Source of the DNA: Thalassospira sp. MCCC 1A01428
Lineage (GTDB): Bacteria; Pseudomonadota; Alphaproteobacteria; Rhodospirillales; Thalassospiraceae
DNA length: 64,000 nt
Assembly: GCF_002115825.1 (NCBI RefSeq)
Contig: NZ_JFJZ01000001.1
Span: forward strand, 62,001-126,000
Reading direction: 5' to 3'
Shown here: positions 28,010 to 35,740 of the stretch, one piece after another
How the letters are laid out: every line of letters begins with the position of its first letter
Numbering within the stretch: the first letter of the stretch is position 1
Program-made: the position numbers and the translations under genes
Notes under the pieces: generated by a model
Seen by the model: the letters and a program-made list of their open reading frames with translations, nothing else
Told to the model about the DNA's origin: nothing
The model's database searches: none

Positions 28010-28576
28010 TTAAAGGCGAGGATAGGCGGTGTTGACATACCACCCGGTGGGATTGGCATATAACCAGAACAGCCTGATTTCAAATTGCCGGTTTTGGGTT
28101 GTCAGGCAGGTGGGGCCAGACATGTTATTGTGCCGGGCGGCGTGCGCGATGGCATCAAGCACATTGTTCATCGTGCAATGGTCGGGAAACATGGTTGATC
28201 TGGCTTTGTTAAGCTGATCGATACCGTCGCTGACCAGAAAATTGTTTAATTCGTATATTCCGTTGGTGTGCCATTGTCCGTGATCCGGGTGTGATATGAC
28301 CAGCGCACTGCTATAGGCATCGAATTTAACCGTATCCGGTGTTTCGCCATCTGGTTGCGAGTGAAAACCAACAGCCCCGTAACGGCCAATTTCACCACAA
28401 AAAACATGACGTTGATTAATGTCGATGTGATCGACGGTCGCAAGGCGCGTTAAAGTTGTGCAGTTAATGCGGGCCGATGCCGGGCGCGCAAACGCCATTG
28501 TCATGGTTAAAAACATTGCCATTGCGAAAATGATGGGCGGGGAGAGCCACCTGAAGGTGCAAAATTTGTTTTGCAC
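28010..28576 (-). CDS. Secreted EndoU-like protein
   Basis: About 188 residues when started at the GTG at 28576, which has AAGGA eight bases upstream; an ATG at 28600 lies inside an inverted repeat and lacks a ribosome site. The N-terminus is a signal peptide ending near ARPASA. The mature part carries a pattern I associate with bacterial EndoU nucleases: DINQRHVFCGEI, YGAVGFHS, then STMFPDHCTMNNVLDAI and a terminal WYVNTAYPRL. EndoU domains are Mn-dependent or metal-independent RNA cleaving folds, often cargo of polymorphic toxins; here the domain stands alone behind a secretion signal. Catalytic residues are not all assignable by eye. No immunity gene is obvious. Confidence 0.65.
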   Translation of the reverse strand: MQNKFCTFRWLSPPIIFAMAMFLTMTMAFARPASARINCTTLTRLATVDHIDINQRHVFCGEIGRYGAVGFHSQPDGETPDTVKFDAYSSALVISHPDHGQWHTNGIYELNNFLVSDGIDQLNKARSTMFPDHCTMNNVLDAIAHAARHNNMSGPTCLTTQNRQFEIRLFWLYANPTGWYVNTAYPRL

Positions 28577-28595
28577 GGCTGTTTTCCTTTTTTCT

Positions 28596-28631
28596 GCCAT
28601 ACGGGGGCAAGGGAGGCTGCCCCCGTATGGC
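28596..28631. repeat. Perfect 14-bp inverted repeat between two genes
   Basis: Arms gccatacgggggca (28596-28609) and tgcccccgtatggc (28618-28631) are exact reverse complements with an eight-base spacer. The repeat sits just upstream of the EndoU-like gene's GTG and downstream of the 210-residue protein gene. On the minus strand it is followed by an A-rich, not T-rich, sequence, so it is not a standard terminator. It may be an mRNA hairpin or a protein-binding site. Confidence 0.85.
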
Positions 28632-28661
28632 GCAAAGGCCGGGCCGGGTTAGGGACGACGA

Positions 28662-29294
28662 TTATTGATGGAACAGGCCGCTTTTGCCGTCATAGGTCAT
28701 GGCGATTTCGTTGACCCCGCCACCGAATTTGGCCACCGACTGTTTACCGGTAACATCGGTGATGATGGTCGAGCTTTCGAAATGCCCTTCAAGCCAGATA
28801 TAGACGTGGGTGTAAGGGGTAACCTGGATCTGCTGGGTGGCCAGAACCGAATTGGCCGAAATCGGCTTGCGTTCTTCGATTTTCTGGTTGACCTGTGCTG
28901 TCTGCGACAGACCAAAGGTCAGGCAGGGGTATTTGCCATAGGACATGTCGTTCTGTGCGGCAAAGGTGCCCGATGCCACATCTGCACTTTTAACCGGCTG
29001 CCCAAAGGTCGCACTATCGCCAAAGGTGTAAATGGAGCCGGTCATTGACGGGCCAGGCTGAACTTCGGACAACTTGGTGATTTTTTCGCCGTTGGTGCCC
29101 GTCGATGCGGTCGAAGCATAAAGCCAGTATTCTTCCGACCACTGAATGGAATTGCTTTCAAACGGGTCAAAAGCCACCCAGATCACGCTGACGGACGAAT
29201 TGCCCACCGGTTTTGCCAGGGCGATTTTCTGCTGCGCACCATTGATGATGTTCAGGTCCGTGGGGTCAACATTAAGGGTGAGGGTATAATCCAT
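28662..29294 (-). CDS. Unrecognised 210-residue beta-rich protein
   Basis: A hydrophilic, Thr/Ser/Val-rich protein without signal peptide or membrane segment and with a single Cys. The stretch SVSVIWVAFDPFESNSIQW followed by EEYWLYAS is the most distinctive part; several Tyr/Trp-containing beta-like strands (THVYIWLEGHFESS) follow. It looks like a compact beta-sandwich, comparable in general appearance to lectins or pore-forming proteins, but I do not recognise the family. GGAG (tcaggagaac) precedes the ATG. It is probably cotranscribed with the EndoU-like gene 86 bases downstream and lies divergent to a Mor-family regulator. Confidence 0.7.
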   Translation of the reverse strand: MDYTLTLNVDPTDLNIINGAQQKIALAKPVGNSSVSVIWVAFDPFESNSIQWSEEYWLYASTASTGTNGEKITKLSEVQPGPSMTGSIYTFGDSATFGQPVKSADVASGTFAAQNDMSYGKYPCLTFGLSQTAQVNQKIEERKPISANSVLATQQIQVTPYTHVYIWLEGHFESSTIITDVTGKQSVAKFGGGVNEIAMTYDGKSGLFHQ

Positions 29295-29422
29295 TTTGTT
29301 CTCCTGAAATTTTGTTGTGACTGAGCTTTCTGCTCGCCGTTAGGAGTACGTTAAAAGTATTACGCGCATAACGGGTATGATTCCACTGATATTAAACCTT
29401 AAATCACCACAAGGTAAGACAG

Positions 29423-29896
29423 ATGGAAACTGTAACCAGGGGCAGAACTATGGAACGTCAAATTTTTAAAGGGTTCCCGATCTATGATCACGAAGCCTTC
29501 GCGACACTGGAACATTTGTTTGAAGAAAACCGTGGATTAATAATGGCTTCACTGCCATGGCTGGTCGCTGAACTGATCGAGGATTTTGGCTTTCGCGAGG
29601 CACTTGAGTTTGTGTATTGCCACGGGGGACGTAAAATTTATCTGCGTAATGATCGCGCTGATCTGGCCCGCAAAATGGATTTAAATATCTCGCAAAAGTT
29701 GCATGAGCGTATTTTAAACCTGTCAAGCAGCAGTGGATATGTGGAAATACCTTCCCCGTGGGGCGTGTCTGAATCCATTCGTCGGGCGCTGATTATGGGT
29801 GACTACAGCAAGGGTATGAACCGCGAGGAAATCCGCCAGACCTATGGGCTGTCGAGCCGGGCGCTGACCAATATTTTCAGTGTAAATAGAAACTAG
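29423..29896 (+). CDS. Mor-family transcriptional regulator
   Basis: A 157-residue protein resembling the Mor activator of phage Mu: LVAELIEDFGFREALEFVYC, the GGRKIYLRN turn and a C-terminal helix-turn-helix in NREEIRQTYGLSSRALTNIF. Mor-type proteins activate phage middle promoters, but solitary homologues occur on chromosomes. Two starts are possible: ATG at 29423 (AAGG upstream) or ATG at 29450 (AGGGG upstream). It is divergent to the 210-residue protein gene with 128 bases between, so control of that unit is a reasonable guess. No other phage genes surround it. Confidence 0.72.
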   Translation: METVTRGRTMERQIFKGFPIYDHEAFATLEHLFEENRGLIMASLPWLVAELIEDFGFREALEFVYCHGGRKIYLRNDRADLARKMDLNISQKLHERILNLSSSSGYVEIPSPWGVSESIRRALIMGDYSKGMNREEIRQTYGLSSRALTNIFSVNRN

Positions 29897-30088
29897 TCTG
29901 CAATCAGTGGTCGTTGCAACGGGTTGTGTGCCCCTGTTCTGTGCGGTTGTTAAGCCCCGGGGCAGGGGTATTTTTTATGGCATTGTGCTGGGTGCTTTTC
30001 ATTTTGGATCGAACCGATTACCAAGGCAGTCAGATCACTGTCCTGATGGCCAGTTTCGGATCACATTTTGCAAAATGGGCCCCACACC

Positions 30089-31255
30089 ATGAATAGTCGT
30101 ATCAAGGATGCCGCGCTGGCAGCACACATTACCGACGAAACCCTGGCCTGGCGCCAGGTGATTTGCCCGGTGACCGCCGCCTATGGCAAATATGTTGCCC
30201 GGCGCGATTTGCAGGGCAAAACCATCGTCAGTTTTCAGCATGTTCTGGAAGACACCATTCCTACCCTGTTGCCGTTTGTCCAGGCGGGCGCACGGGTAAA
30301 GGTCGGGGCCTGTAACCCTGACAGCACCGACGATGCTGCCGCTGCCTATCTGGCGCAAAACGGGGTCGAGGTTCATGCCTTTTCCGGCATGACACCCGAT
30401 GAATACGCCAAAAGCATTGATATTTTATCGAACGAACCAGCCGATATTATTGCCGATATGGGTGGGGAATTGATCGAGGCATTTGTTAAAAAAGGCCATA
30501 AGGTGGATGGTGCCCTTGAAGCCACCACAACCGGTGTTCACCGGGTGGAAAAGCTGGATTTGAATTTTCCGGTTTTTAACTGGAACGATATCGCCATCAA
30601 GGATCGCCTCCATAACCGCCACCATGTTGCACAGGAAATGTGGCCGGTTTTTTCCAATGTTACCGGGTTGGCCTTGTATGGCCGCACGGTTCTCGTGATT
30701 GGTTTTGGCCCGGTCGGGCGTGGTGTGGCCGAGCGGGCACGTAACCTGGGGGCTGTGGTTTCGGTTGCCGAACGCGACCCGGTTCGCGCGCTCGAAGCCC
30801 AGCATCACGGGTGCGCCGTGGTGGACCTGGAAACCGGCCTTAAAAACAATGCCATCATTGTAACGGCAACCGGCCTGTCGGGCATATTGGGCAAAATACA
30901 GCTTAAACAGGTGCGGCGCGGGGCCGTTTTGGTCAATGTTGGCCATTCCAACACCGAAATTGATGTTGCCTGGCTTGATACCCTGCCAAAAACCCGGATG
31001 CGTCGCCATATCGAACGCTTTGATCTGAGCGATGACAAACAGGTTTATCTGCTTAACCGCGGCAGCCTGCTTAACCTTGCGCCGGGCATGGGCGGGTCGG
31101 GCAAGGATCTGTTTGATCCGTTTTCGGCTATTTTGTTGCGCGGGATCGACTGGCTGGCATCGGGCGGGGCGGCACCATTCAAACCCGGCTTTTGGGATTA
31201 CCCTGCCGAGCTTGAAAGTGAAATTGCCCAGCGGATTCTGGCGTCGCACAATTAG
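30089..31255 (+). CDS. S-adenosylhomocysteine-hydrolase-like NAD-binding protein
   Basis: About 388 residues, shorter than typical SAH hydrolases. It keeps the family's order of motifs: CNPDSTDDAAAAYL, ATTTGVHRVEKLDL, the NAD fold VLVIGFGPVGRGVAERARNL, TATGLSGILGK and NVGHSNTEIDV. However, the DDGG motif reads DMGG (residues 123-126), EETTTG reads EATTTG (144-149) and the K-x3-DN motif reads KDRLHN (171-176). Three acidic residues used in catalysis therefore appear replaced by Met, Ala and His. It is probably an NAD-binding relative with altered or no SAH hydrolase activity. The ribosome site is weak. A nucleotidyltransferase gene follows 34 bases downstream. Confidence 0.78.
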   Translation: MNSRIKDAALAAHITDETLAWRQVICPVTAAYGKYVARRDLQGKTIVSFQHVLEDTIPTLLPFVQAGARVKVGACNPDSTDDAAAAYLAQNGVEVHAFSGMTPDEYAKSIDILSNEPADIIADMGGELIEAFVKKGHKVDGALEATTTGVHRVEKLDLNFPVFNWNDIAIKDRLHNRHHVAQEMWPVFSNVTGLALYGRTVLVIGFGPVGRGVAERARNLGAVVSVAERDPVRALEAQHHGCAVVDLETGLKNNAIIVTATGLSGILGKIQLKQVRRGAVLVNVGHSNTEIDVAWLDTLPKTRMRRHIERFDLSDDKQVYLLNRGSLLNLAPGMGGSGKDLFDPFSAILLRGIDWLASGGAAPFKPGFWDYPAELESEIAQRILASHN

Positions 31256-31272
31256 AAATAACGATCACCTAA

Positions 31273-31347
31273 AAAGCCGCGGGGGCCCGATGAAAGCGCT
31301 GGAATGGATTGAAAGCAAACTTCACCATGCCAGGGCCCCGCGGCTTT
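31273..31347 (+). promoter_or_regulatory. Stable hairpin enclosing the start of the nucleotidyltransferase gene
   Basis: The left arm aaagccgcgggggccc (31273-31288) pairs with the right arm gggccccgcggcttt (31333-31347) with one bulged G. The left arm contains the only Shine-Dalgarno-like run (ggggg) and the loop holds the ATG at 31290. In RNA this would sequester the ribosome site and could restrict translation. Confidence 0.55.
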
Positions 31348-31745
31348 ATTGCGGTGGGCTGGCTGTGCGGGCTTATGGCGGGTCGCGCCCCTTAAATGAT
31401 ATTGACCTGTTTGTGCCCGACGCGCATTTCTGGCCGCTGGTTGATGCACTAGGTGCTTATATTCGCAAACCCGCCCTTCGCCAGCGTGAAGCAGGCTGGG
31501 ATCTGACCTATGCGCAATTTGTTTATGATGGCGTAAAAATTGAAATTGGCAGCGATGACCATCCCCGTATTCAGGATGGCATGACCGGGGATTGGGGTGT
31601 CCTTGATATTGATTATGCTGCCGCCGAACAGCGAATCTATGCAGGATGCACGATTCCGTTAATGGCGCGCCGGCAACTGATTGCCTATAAGCGCACCCTG
31701 CGACGTGACGTTGACCTGATAGATGTTAGCCAGATTGATCGATAG
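31290..31745 (+). CDS. Small nucleotidyltransferase-fold protein
   Basis: A 151-residue protein with the polymerase-beta-type pattern CGGLAVRAYGGSRPLNDIDLFV at residues 18-39, in which GG and D-I-D provide the usual nucleotide- and metal-binding residues; IEIGSDDHPR may give a third acidic residue. This resembles the AbiEii/MNT and MazG-related nucleotidyltransferases, some of which are toxins that modify tRNA or proteins; no activity can be assigned here. It follows the SAH-hydrolase-like gene by 34 bases. The ATG at 31290 sits within a strong inverted repeat. Confidence 0.75.
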   Translation: MKALEWIESKLHHARAPRLYCGGLAVRAYGGSRPLNDIDLFVPDAHFWPLVDALGAYIRKPALRQREAGWDLTYAQFVYDGVKIEIGSDDHPRIQDGMTGDWGVLDIDYAAAEQRIYAGCTIPLMARRQLIAYKRTLRRDVDLIDVSQIDR

Positions 31746-31782
31746 CTAAGGGGGTTATAGCGGCCCTTTTCATATGGTTCAG

Positions 31783-31810
31783 AAAAACCGCCCTTTCCGG
31801 TTTTCGTTTG
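31783..31810 (+). terminator. Probable terminator after the nucleotidyltransferase gene
   Basis: Arms aaaaccg and cggtttt around a seven-base loop, followed by cgtttg, about 40 bases after the stop codon. The stem is short and the T-tract weak. Confidence 0.5.
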
Positions 31811-32008
31811 AATATCCAGGGGAAACCGATACTTACATACCTGGACTGGGATGTGTCTGAATAACATTCGCAAAATCAGAAGGTTAGCTGTTACATTTTA
31901 GTACAAATTTCCGTTGTTTTGGCATAGTTCTGCGACCGCAGTGTGGTTTAACCGGCTTGTGGGCAAAGGCCCCGATGGCTTGGCCATGGATGCGCAAAGG
32001 ACAATATC

Positions 32009-33349
32009 ATGCGAAACATAAAATGGATTTTCTGTATCTTCCTGCTGGGAGTTTCCGGCCTGTGGGTGGTGGAACATCCTGATTTCTGGGCGCAGGATAA
32101 TGTTATTCTGGTGCGCAATCAGGTTTTGCAACTTACCGGGCTGATGGCAATTTCCCTGATGAGCCTGATCATGATTTTGGCGACCCGGCCCAAATGGCTT
32201 GAACCCGTGCTGGGCGGGCTTGATAAAACATATCGTTTGCACAAATGGCTGGGTATTGCCGCGCTGGTTATGGCGGTAACCCACTGGTTGTGGGTAGAGG
32301 GGCCAAAATGGCTTAAGGGCCTGGGGCTGTTAAATGTCAATCGCCCGCCGCGCCCTTCACAGGAAGGTTGGGGCATGTTGCAGAAATTCCTGATGTCGCA
32401 ACGCCATCTGGCCGAAAGCATTGGCGAATGGAGCTTTTATATCGCGGCGGCCCTGATGGTGATTGCCCTGGTCAAACTGGTTCCCTATCGCTGGTTTGCC
32501 AAAACCCATAAATTTATTGCCTTTGCCTATCTGGCACTGGTGTTTCATGCGCTGGTTCTGTTCAATTTTGATGACTGGGCAGGCCCTGTCGGGGTGCTGT
32601 TGGCAATTTTTCTGGGGGCCGGGGCATACAGTGCCGTTCTGGTTTTGACCAATCGGGTGGGTCGCAAATCAACTGTGATGGCAACAGTGGAAAAAACCGA
32701 ATCATTTCCCGCCATTAAGTCGCTGGAAATAACGTTAAAGCTCGATCAGGGCTGGCACGGGCATAAGGCCGGCCAGTTTGCCTTTGTCACCTTTGATGAA
32801 CAGGAAGGCGCGCATCCTTTTACCATTGCATCGTCCTGGGATGCCAGTGACCGCCACCTTAAGATGTTGGTAAAGGCACTGGGTGATTATACCCGCAAGT
32901 TACCCCGGCATTTGCAGGTTGGCCGCGCCGCCCGCATCGAAGGCCCCTATGGGGCATTTACCTTTGATGCCGCTGGAACACGGCAGGTCTGGGTTAGTGG
33001 CGGCATTGGCATTACACCTTTTTTGGCCCGGTTAAAGGAACTGGCAGACCTGCCCGCCTCTGAACGCCAGAACATCGATCTTTATCATTCTGTTCCGGTC
33101 GAGGATGAAGAACTGTCGTTCCGGTTAAAAATGCTGGCGCAGCAGGCGGGGGTTAATCTGCATATTATCCTTGATGGCCGCGATGATCTGTTAACCGGTG
33201 CCAGGTTGCGCAACGATGTAACAGATTGGAAAACAGCCAGTTTCTGGTTTTGCGGGCCGCGCAACTTTGGCACTGCCCTGTATCGGGACCTTACCGGGCA
33301 CGGCCTGCCTGCCACCCGTTTCCATCAGGAACTTTTTGAATTCCGATAA
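32009..33349 (+). CDS. Ferric-reductase-like transmembrane flavoprotein
   Basis: A 446-residue protein with about six N-terminal membrane helices carrying His residues suited to haem (RLHKWLGIAALVMAVTHWLW, then a second His pair near HKFIAFAYLALVFHAL), followed by an FAD-binding ferredoxin-reductase-like domain with HPFTIASSWD and an NAD-binding domain with WVSGGIGITPFLARL and FWFCGPRNFG. It should pass electrons from NAD(P)H through FAD and haem across the inner membrane, perhaps to ferric iron or oxygen. AAAGGA precedes the ATG. It appears monocistronic. No iron-uptake gene lies next to it. Confidence 0.88.
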   Translation: MRNIKWIFCIFLLGVSGLWVVEHPDFWAQDNVILVRNQVLQLTGLMAISLMSLIMILATRPKWLEPVLGGLDKTYRLHKWLGIAALVMAVTHWLWVEGPKWLKGLGLLNVNRPPRPSQEGWGMLQKFLMSQRHLAESIGEWSFYIAAALMVIALVKLVPYRWFAKTHKFIAFAYLALVFHALVLFNFDDWAGPVGVLLAIFLGAGAYSAVLVLTNRVGRKSTVMATVEKTESFPAIKSLEITLKLDQGWHGHKAGQFAFVTFDEQEGAHPFTIASSWDASDRHLKMLVKALGDYTRKLPRHLQVGRAARIEGPYGAFTFDAAGTRQVWVSGGIGITPFLARLKELADLPASERQNIDLYHSVPVEDEELSFRLKMLAQQAGVNLHIILDGRDDLLTGARLRNDVTDWKTASFWFCGPRNFGTALYRDLTGHGLPATRFHQELFEFR

Positions 33350-33443
33350 GGCCGCAATACCCTTGGGATACTGTTATATTTTTCGCTGGCAGCAAGGTTT
33401 TATCGCTTTGCTGCCAGCGGGGTTTATGTCGCCTTTGCCTGGT

Positions 33444-35558
33444 TCAGGCGCGATAACCTATGCGTAAATTGCCCCAATGTTTGCCATTTACCATAATCGG
33501 CACATCGCATTCCTTCATAAAGACAACCTTGTCGCCCATGTCGCGGAAATAGGTTTGCAGCAATACCGGTTTGGTGTTGCGTGCGGCCATTAATCCGGCG
33601 CGATCATCAAAAATGCGGCGGTTACGGGCATTGCCCATGTTCCATACCGGGTCGTTGGGGCGTTGGGGTTGGCTGAAAACTTTATTGTGGGTCGGCAAAT
33701 ACCCGTTCTGGTCAACCGATGCCACAAACACAATATGCGAATCCTTGCCCAATGTGCCTTCCTGCAAGGGGGCAAAATGGGTGTCGGTGAATTTCAGGAA
33801 TGCGGTGGTAAACTGTTTGGGGTCCGTGCCCTCGATCAGTTGATAACGCGGTTTCATCAAATCATCGATTTTAAGTTCACCCCGGCGCACTGCATCGTCA
33901 AACAGTTTGCCAAGCTGCTGTGCCAGCGGTTTGCCCAGTTCGGCAATTTTTTTGTCATGGGCGCGGGTTTTAACCAGCATATCGTCGATGACCTTGTGGG
34001 CTTCTGCCGTAAGCTGGTCAAACTGGATATGCGACCCCAGGCTTGAAACCGCCTTTAAGGTGCCGTGCAGGCGGGTGTCGCCATCCAGTGTGATGGAAAC
34101 GGGTTTTCCGGCATCGGATTCGCGGGCCTCGATCCGGGCAAGAAGGCCTGCGGTTGACATATCGGCGGTAACGCCGGTGCGGCTGTCGCCTTTGCCAAAA
34201 TCCACCATAATATCAACGGCAATCGGCACCCGCCGGCCTGCCTTGTTTTTGGTACCATTGCCGGTGCCATCACCGGTGTTTGTGGTGCGCAGCACAGCCC
34301 TGAAACGCTGGTCCATTTCGCTGACATCACGGCGAATGTTGGTGGCCAGCCCGCGCAGATTTTCCGATGTATCCCGTGCATTCTGCGCTTTGCTGTGTGC
34401 CAGGCCGATATCTTCGGCAATGCCGGCCATATGGGTTGATACTTCCTGTGCGCTGCCCGAAATTTCATTAATGGCGGCGGTTTGCTGTTCCACCGATACG
34501 GAAATATCACTGGAAAGACGGCTGACTTCATCAATCGCGCCGCCAATGCCTTCTATGGCACCAACCGCACTTGATGTTGCCTGTTGAATGGCCTGAATTT
34601 GTGCATTGATATCGGAAATGGCTTTTTCGGTTTGGGTGGCAAGGTTTTTCACCTCGTTGGCAACCACGGCAAACCCCTTGCCGGCGTCACCGGCCCGTGC
34701 GGCCTCGATGGTGGCATTGAGTGCGAGCATTTTGGTCTGGTCGGAAATGCGTTTGACAATATCAACCACCTTGCCAATTTCACCAGCCGTGCTTGACAGG
34801 CTTGCCATGGTGCCGGTGGTTTCCTCAACCCGGATCACGGCCTGCCCGGCAATATCGCTGGTTTGGTGAATGCGCTGGGCAATTTCCTGGCTGGATGCCT
34901 GCAATTCCTCGGTTGCCGATGCAACAGTATTTACATTGCCGCTGGCAATGGCCGTGGTTTCGGTAATGCGTTCGACCAGCTTTGACAATTCCCGTGAATC
35001 GGTTTCCATGACTTGGGAAACATCATTCATGCGCCCGGCCTGAAAGCCGACTTCGGAAATGATATTATCGGTTTCGCGTTCAATAATTTCCGAAATCGCC
35101 TGTATTTCACTGCCGGATCGCGCCGTGTTACCAGACCCTGTCTGTTGCATCTGACGGCCTAAAACCGCGCCCATATCGGTATAAAATGTGGTGCGAATGG
35201 CATCGGCACACATTTGCGCCTTGCTGCCACGAAGGTGCGATGTCACATGGCGCAGGGCATTGGCAACGGCATTTTCATAGGCCGTGACAATGGCGGTTGT
35301 GGTCGGTAACGGGGCCATGCCCGAAATCGGGTTTTTGCCAAGGTCGCGGGTAATGGTTTCGGGGCCGCTCGCACTTAGCAATTCCTGCCAGTATTGTGCC
35401 ATTTCGGTTGCTTTTTGCGCAGCATCGGGCGGCGAGGGGGGCGCAAGGCGCGCAATAAAATCCCTGGCGATTTCGCCAAGATGCGGGGATATGGCATCAA
35501 ATGCGGCACGGGCATGGGTCAGGGATGCAGCACCCGGGGCTGCCTGGCGAATATCCAT
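33444..35558 (-). CDS. Soluble methyl-accepting chemotaxis protein with PilZ domain
   Basis: A 704-residue chemoreceptor without membrane helices. Residues ~15-140 form a helical N-terminal domain with [10 protein letters not shown], reminiscent of protoglobin sensors but without a His at the expected proximal position. The signalling domain covers about 160-425 with the tip [20 protein letters not shown] at 276-294. A PilZ domain for c-di-GMP follows (RRVPIAV at 442, NxSxxG-like DMSTAG near 466). The C-terminal ~125 residues include [16 protein letters not shown] and [11 protein letters not shown], a sensor-like module seen in other alphaproteobacterial receptors. An AAAGGAG site precedes the ATG. 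Confidence 0.87.
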   Translation of the reverse strand: MDIRQAAPGAASLTHARAAFDAISPHLGEIARDFIARLAPPSPPDAAQKATEMAQYWQELLSASGPETITRDLGKNPISGMAPLPTTTAIVTAYENAVANALRHVTSHLRGSKAQMCADAIRTTFYTDMGAVLGRQMQQTGSGNTARSGSEIQAISEIIERETDNIISEVGFQAGRMNDVSQVMETDSRELSKLVERITETTAIASGNVNTVASATEELQASSQEIAQRIHQTSDIAGQAVIRVEETTGTMASLSSTAGEIGKVVDIVKRISDQTKMLALNATIEAARAGDAGKGFAVVANEVKNLATQTEKAISDINAQIQAIQQATSSAVGAIEGIGGAIDEVSRLSSDISVSVEQQTAAINEISGSAQEVSTHMAGIAEDIGLAHSKAQNARDTSENLRGLATNIRRDVSEMDQRFRAVLRTTNTGDGTGNGTKNKAGRRVPIAVDIMVDFGKGDSRTGVTADMSTAGLLARIEARESDAGKPVSITLDGDTRLHGTLKAVSSLGSHIQFDQLTAEAHKVIDDMLVKTRAHDKKIAELGKPLAQQLGKLFDDAVRRGELKIDDLMKPRYQLIEGTDPKQFTTAFLKFTDTHFAPLQEGTLGKDSHIVFVASVDQNGYLPTHNKVFSQPQRPNDPVWNMGNARNRRIFDDRAGLMAARNTKPVLLQTYFRDMGDKVVFMKECDVPIMVNGKHWGNLRIGYRA

Positions 35559-35740
35559 GGGACGTCTCCTTTGGATTTATCAGGTTTTTCCCGATAATTC
35601 ATTTTGTTGTCATGAAGCCTATCTCTATATGGGGGGGGATGTCATATTGTACTTTAGGTTGAGGGGCAAAAAAACGGGTGCCAGCACGCTGACACCCGCA
35701 AGGCTGGGCCAGTTGGCCCCGGTTCGGTACGGGGCGAATT

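Noticed and set aside
28577-28600. ATG start of the EndoU-like protein
   Set aside because: Located inside a perfect inverted repeat with no ribosome site; the GTG at 28576 has AAGGA at the right distance.
29423-29896. Mor regulator as evidence for a prophage
   Set aside because: No integrase, capsid, tail, lysis or transposase genes occur on either side.
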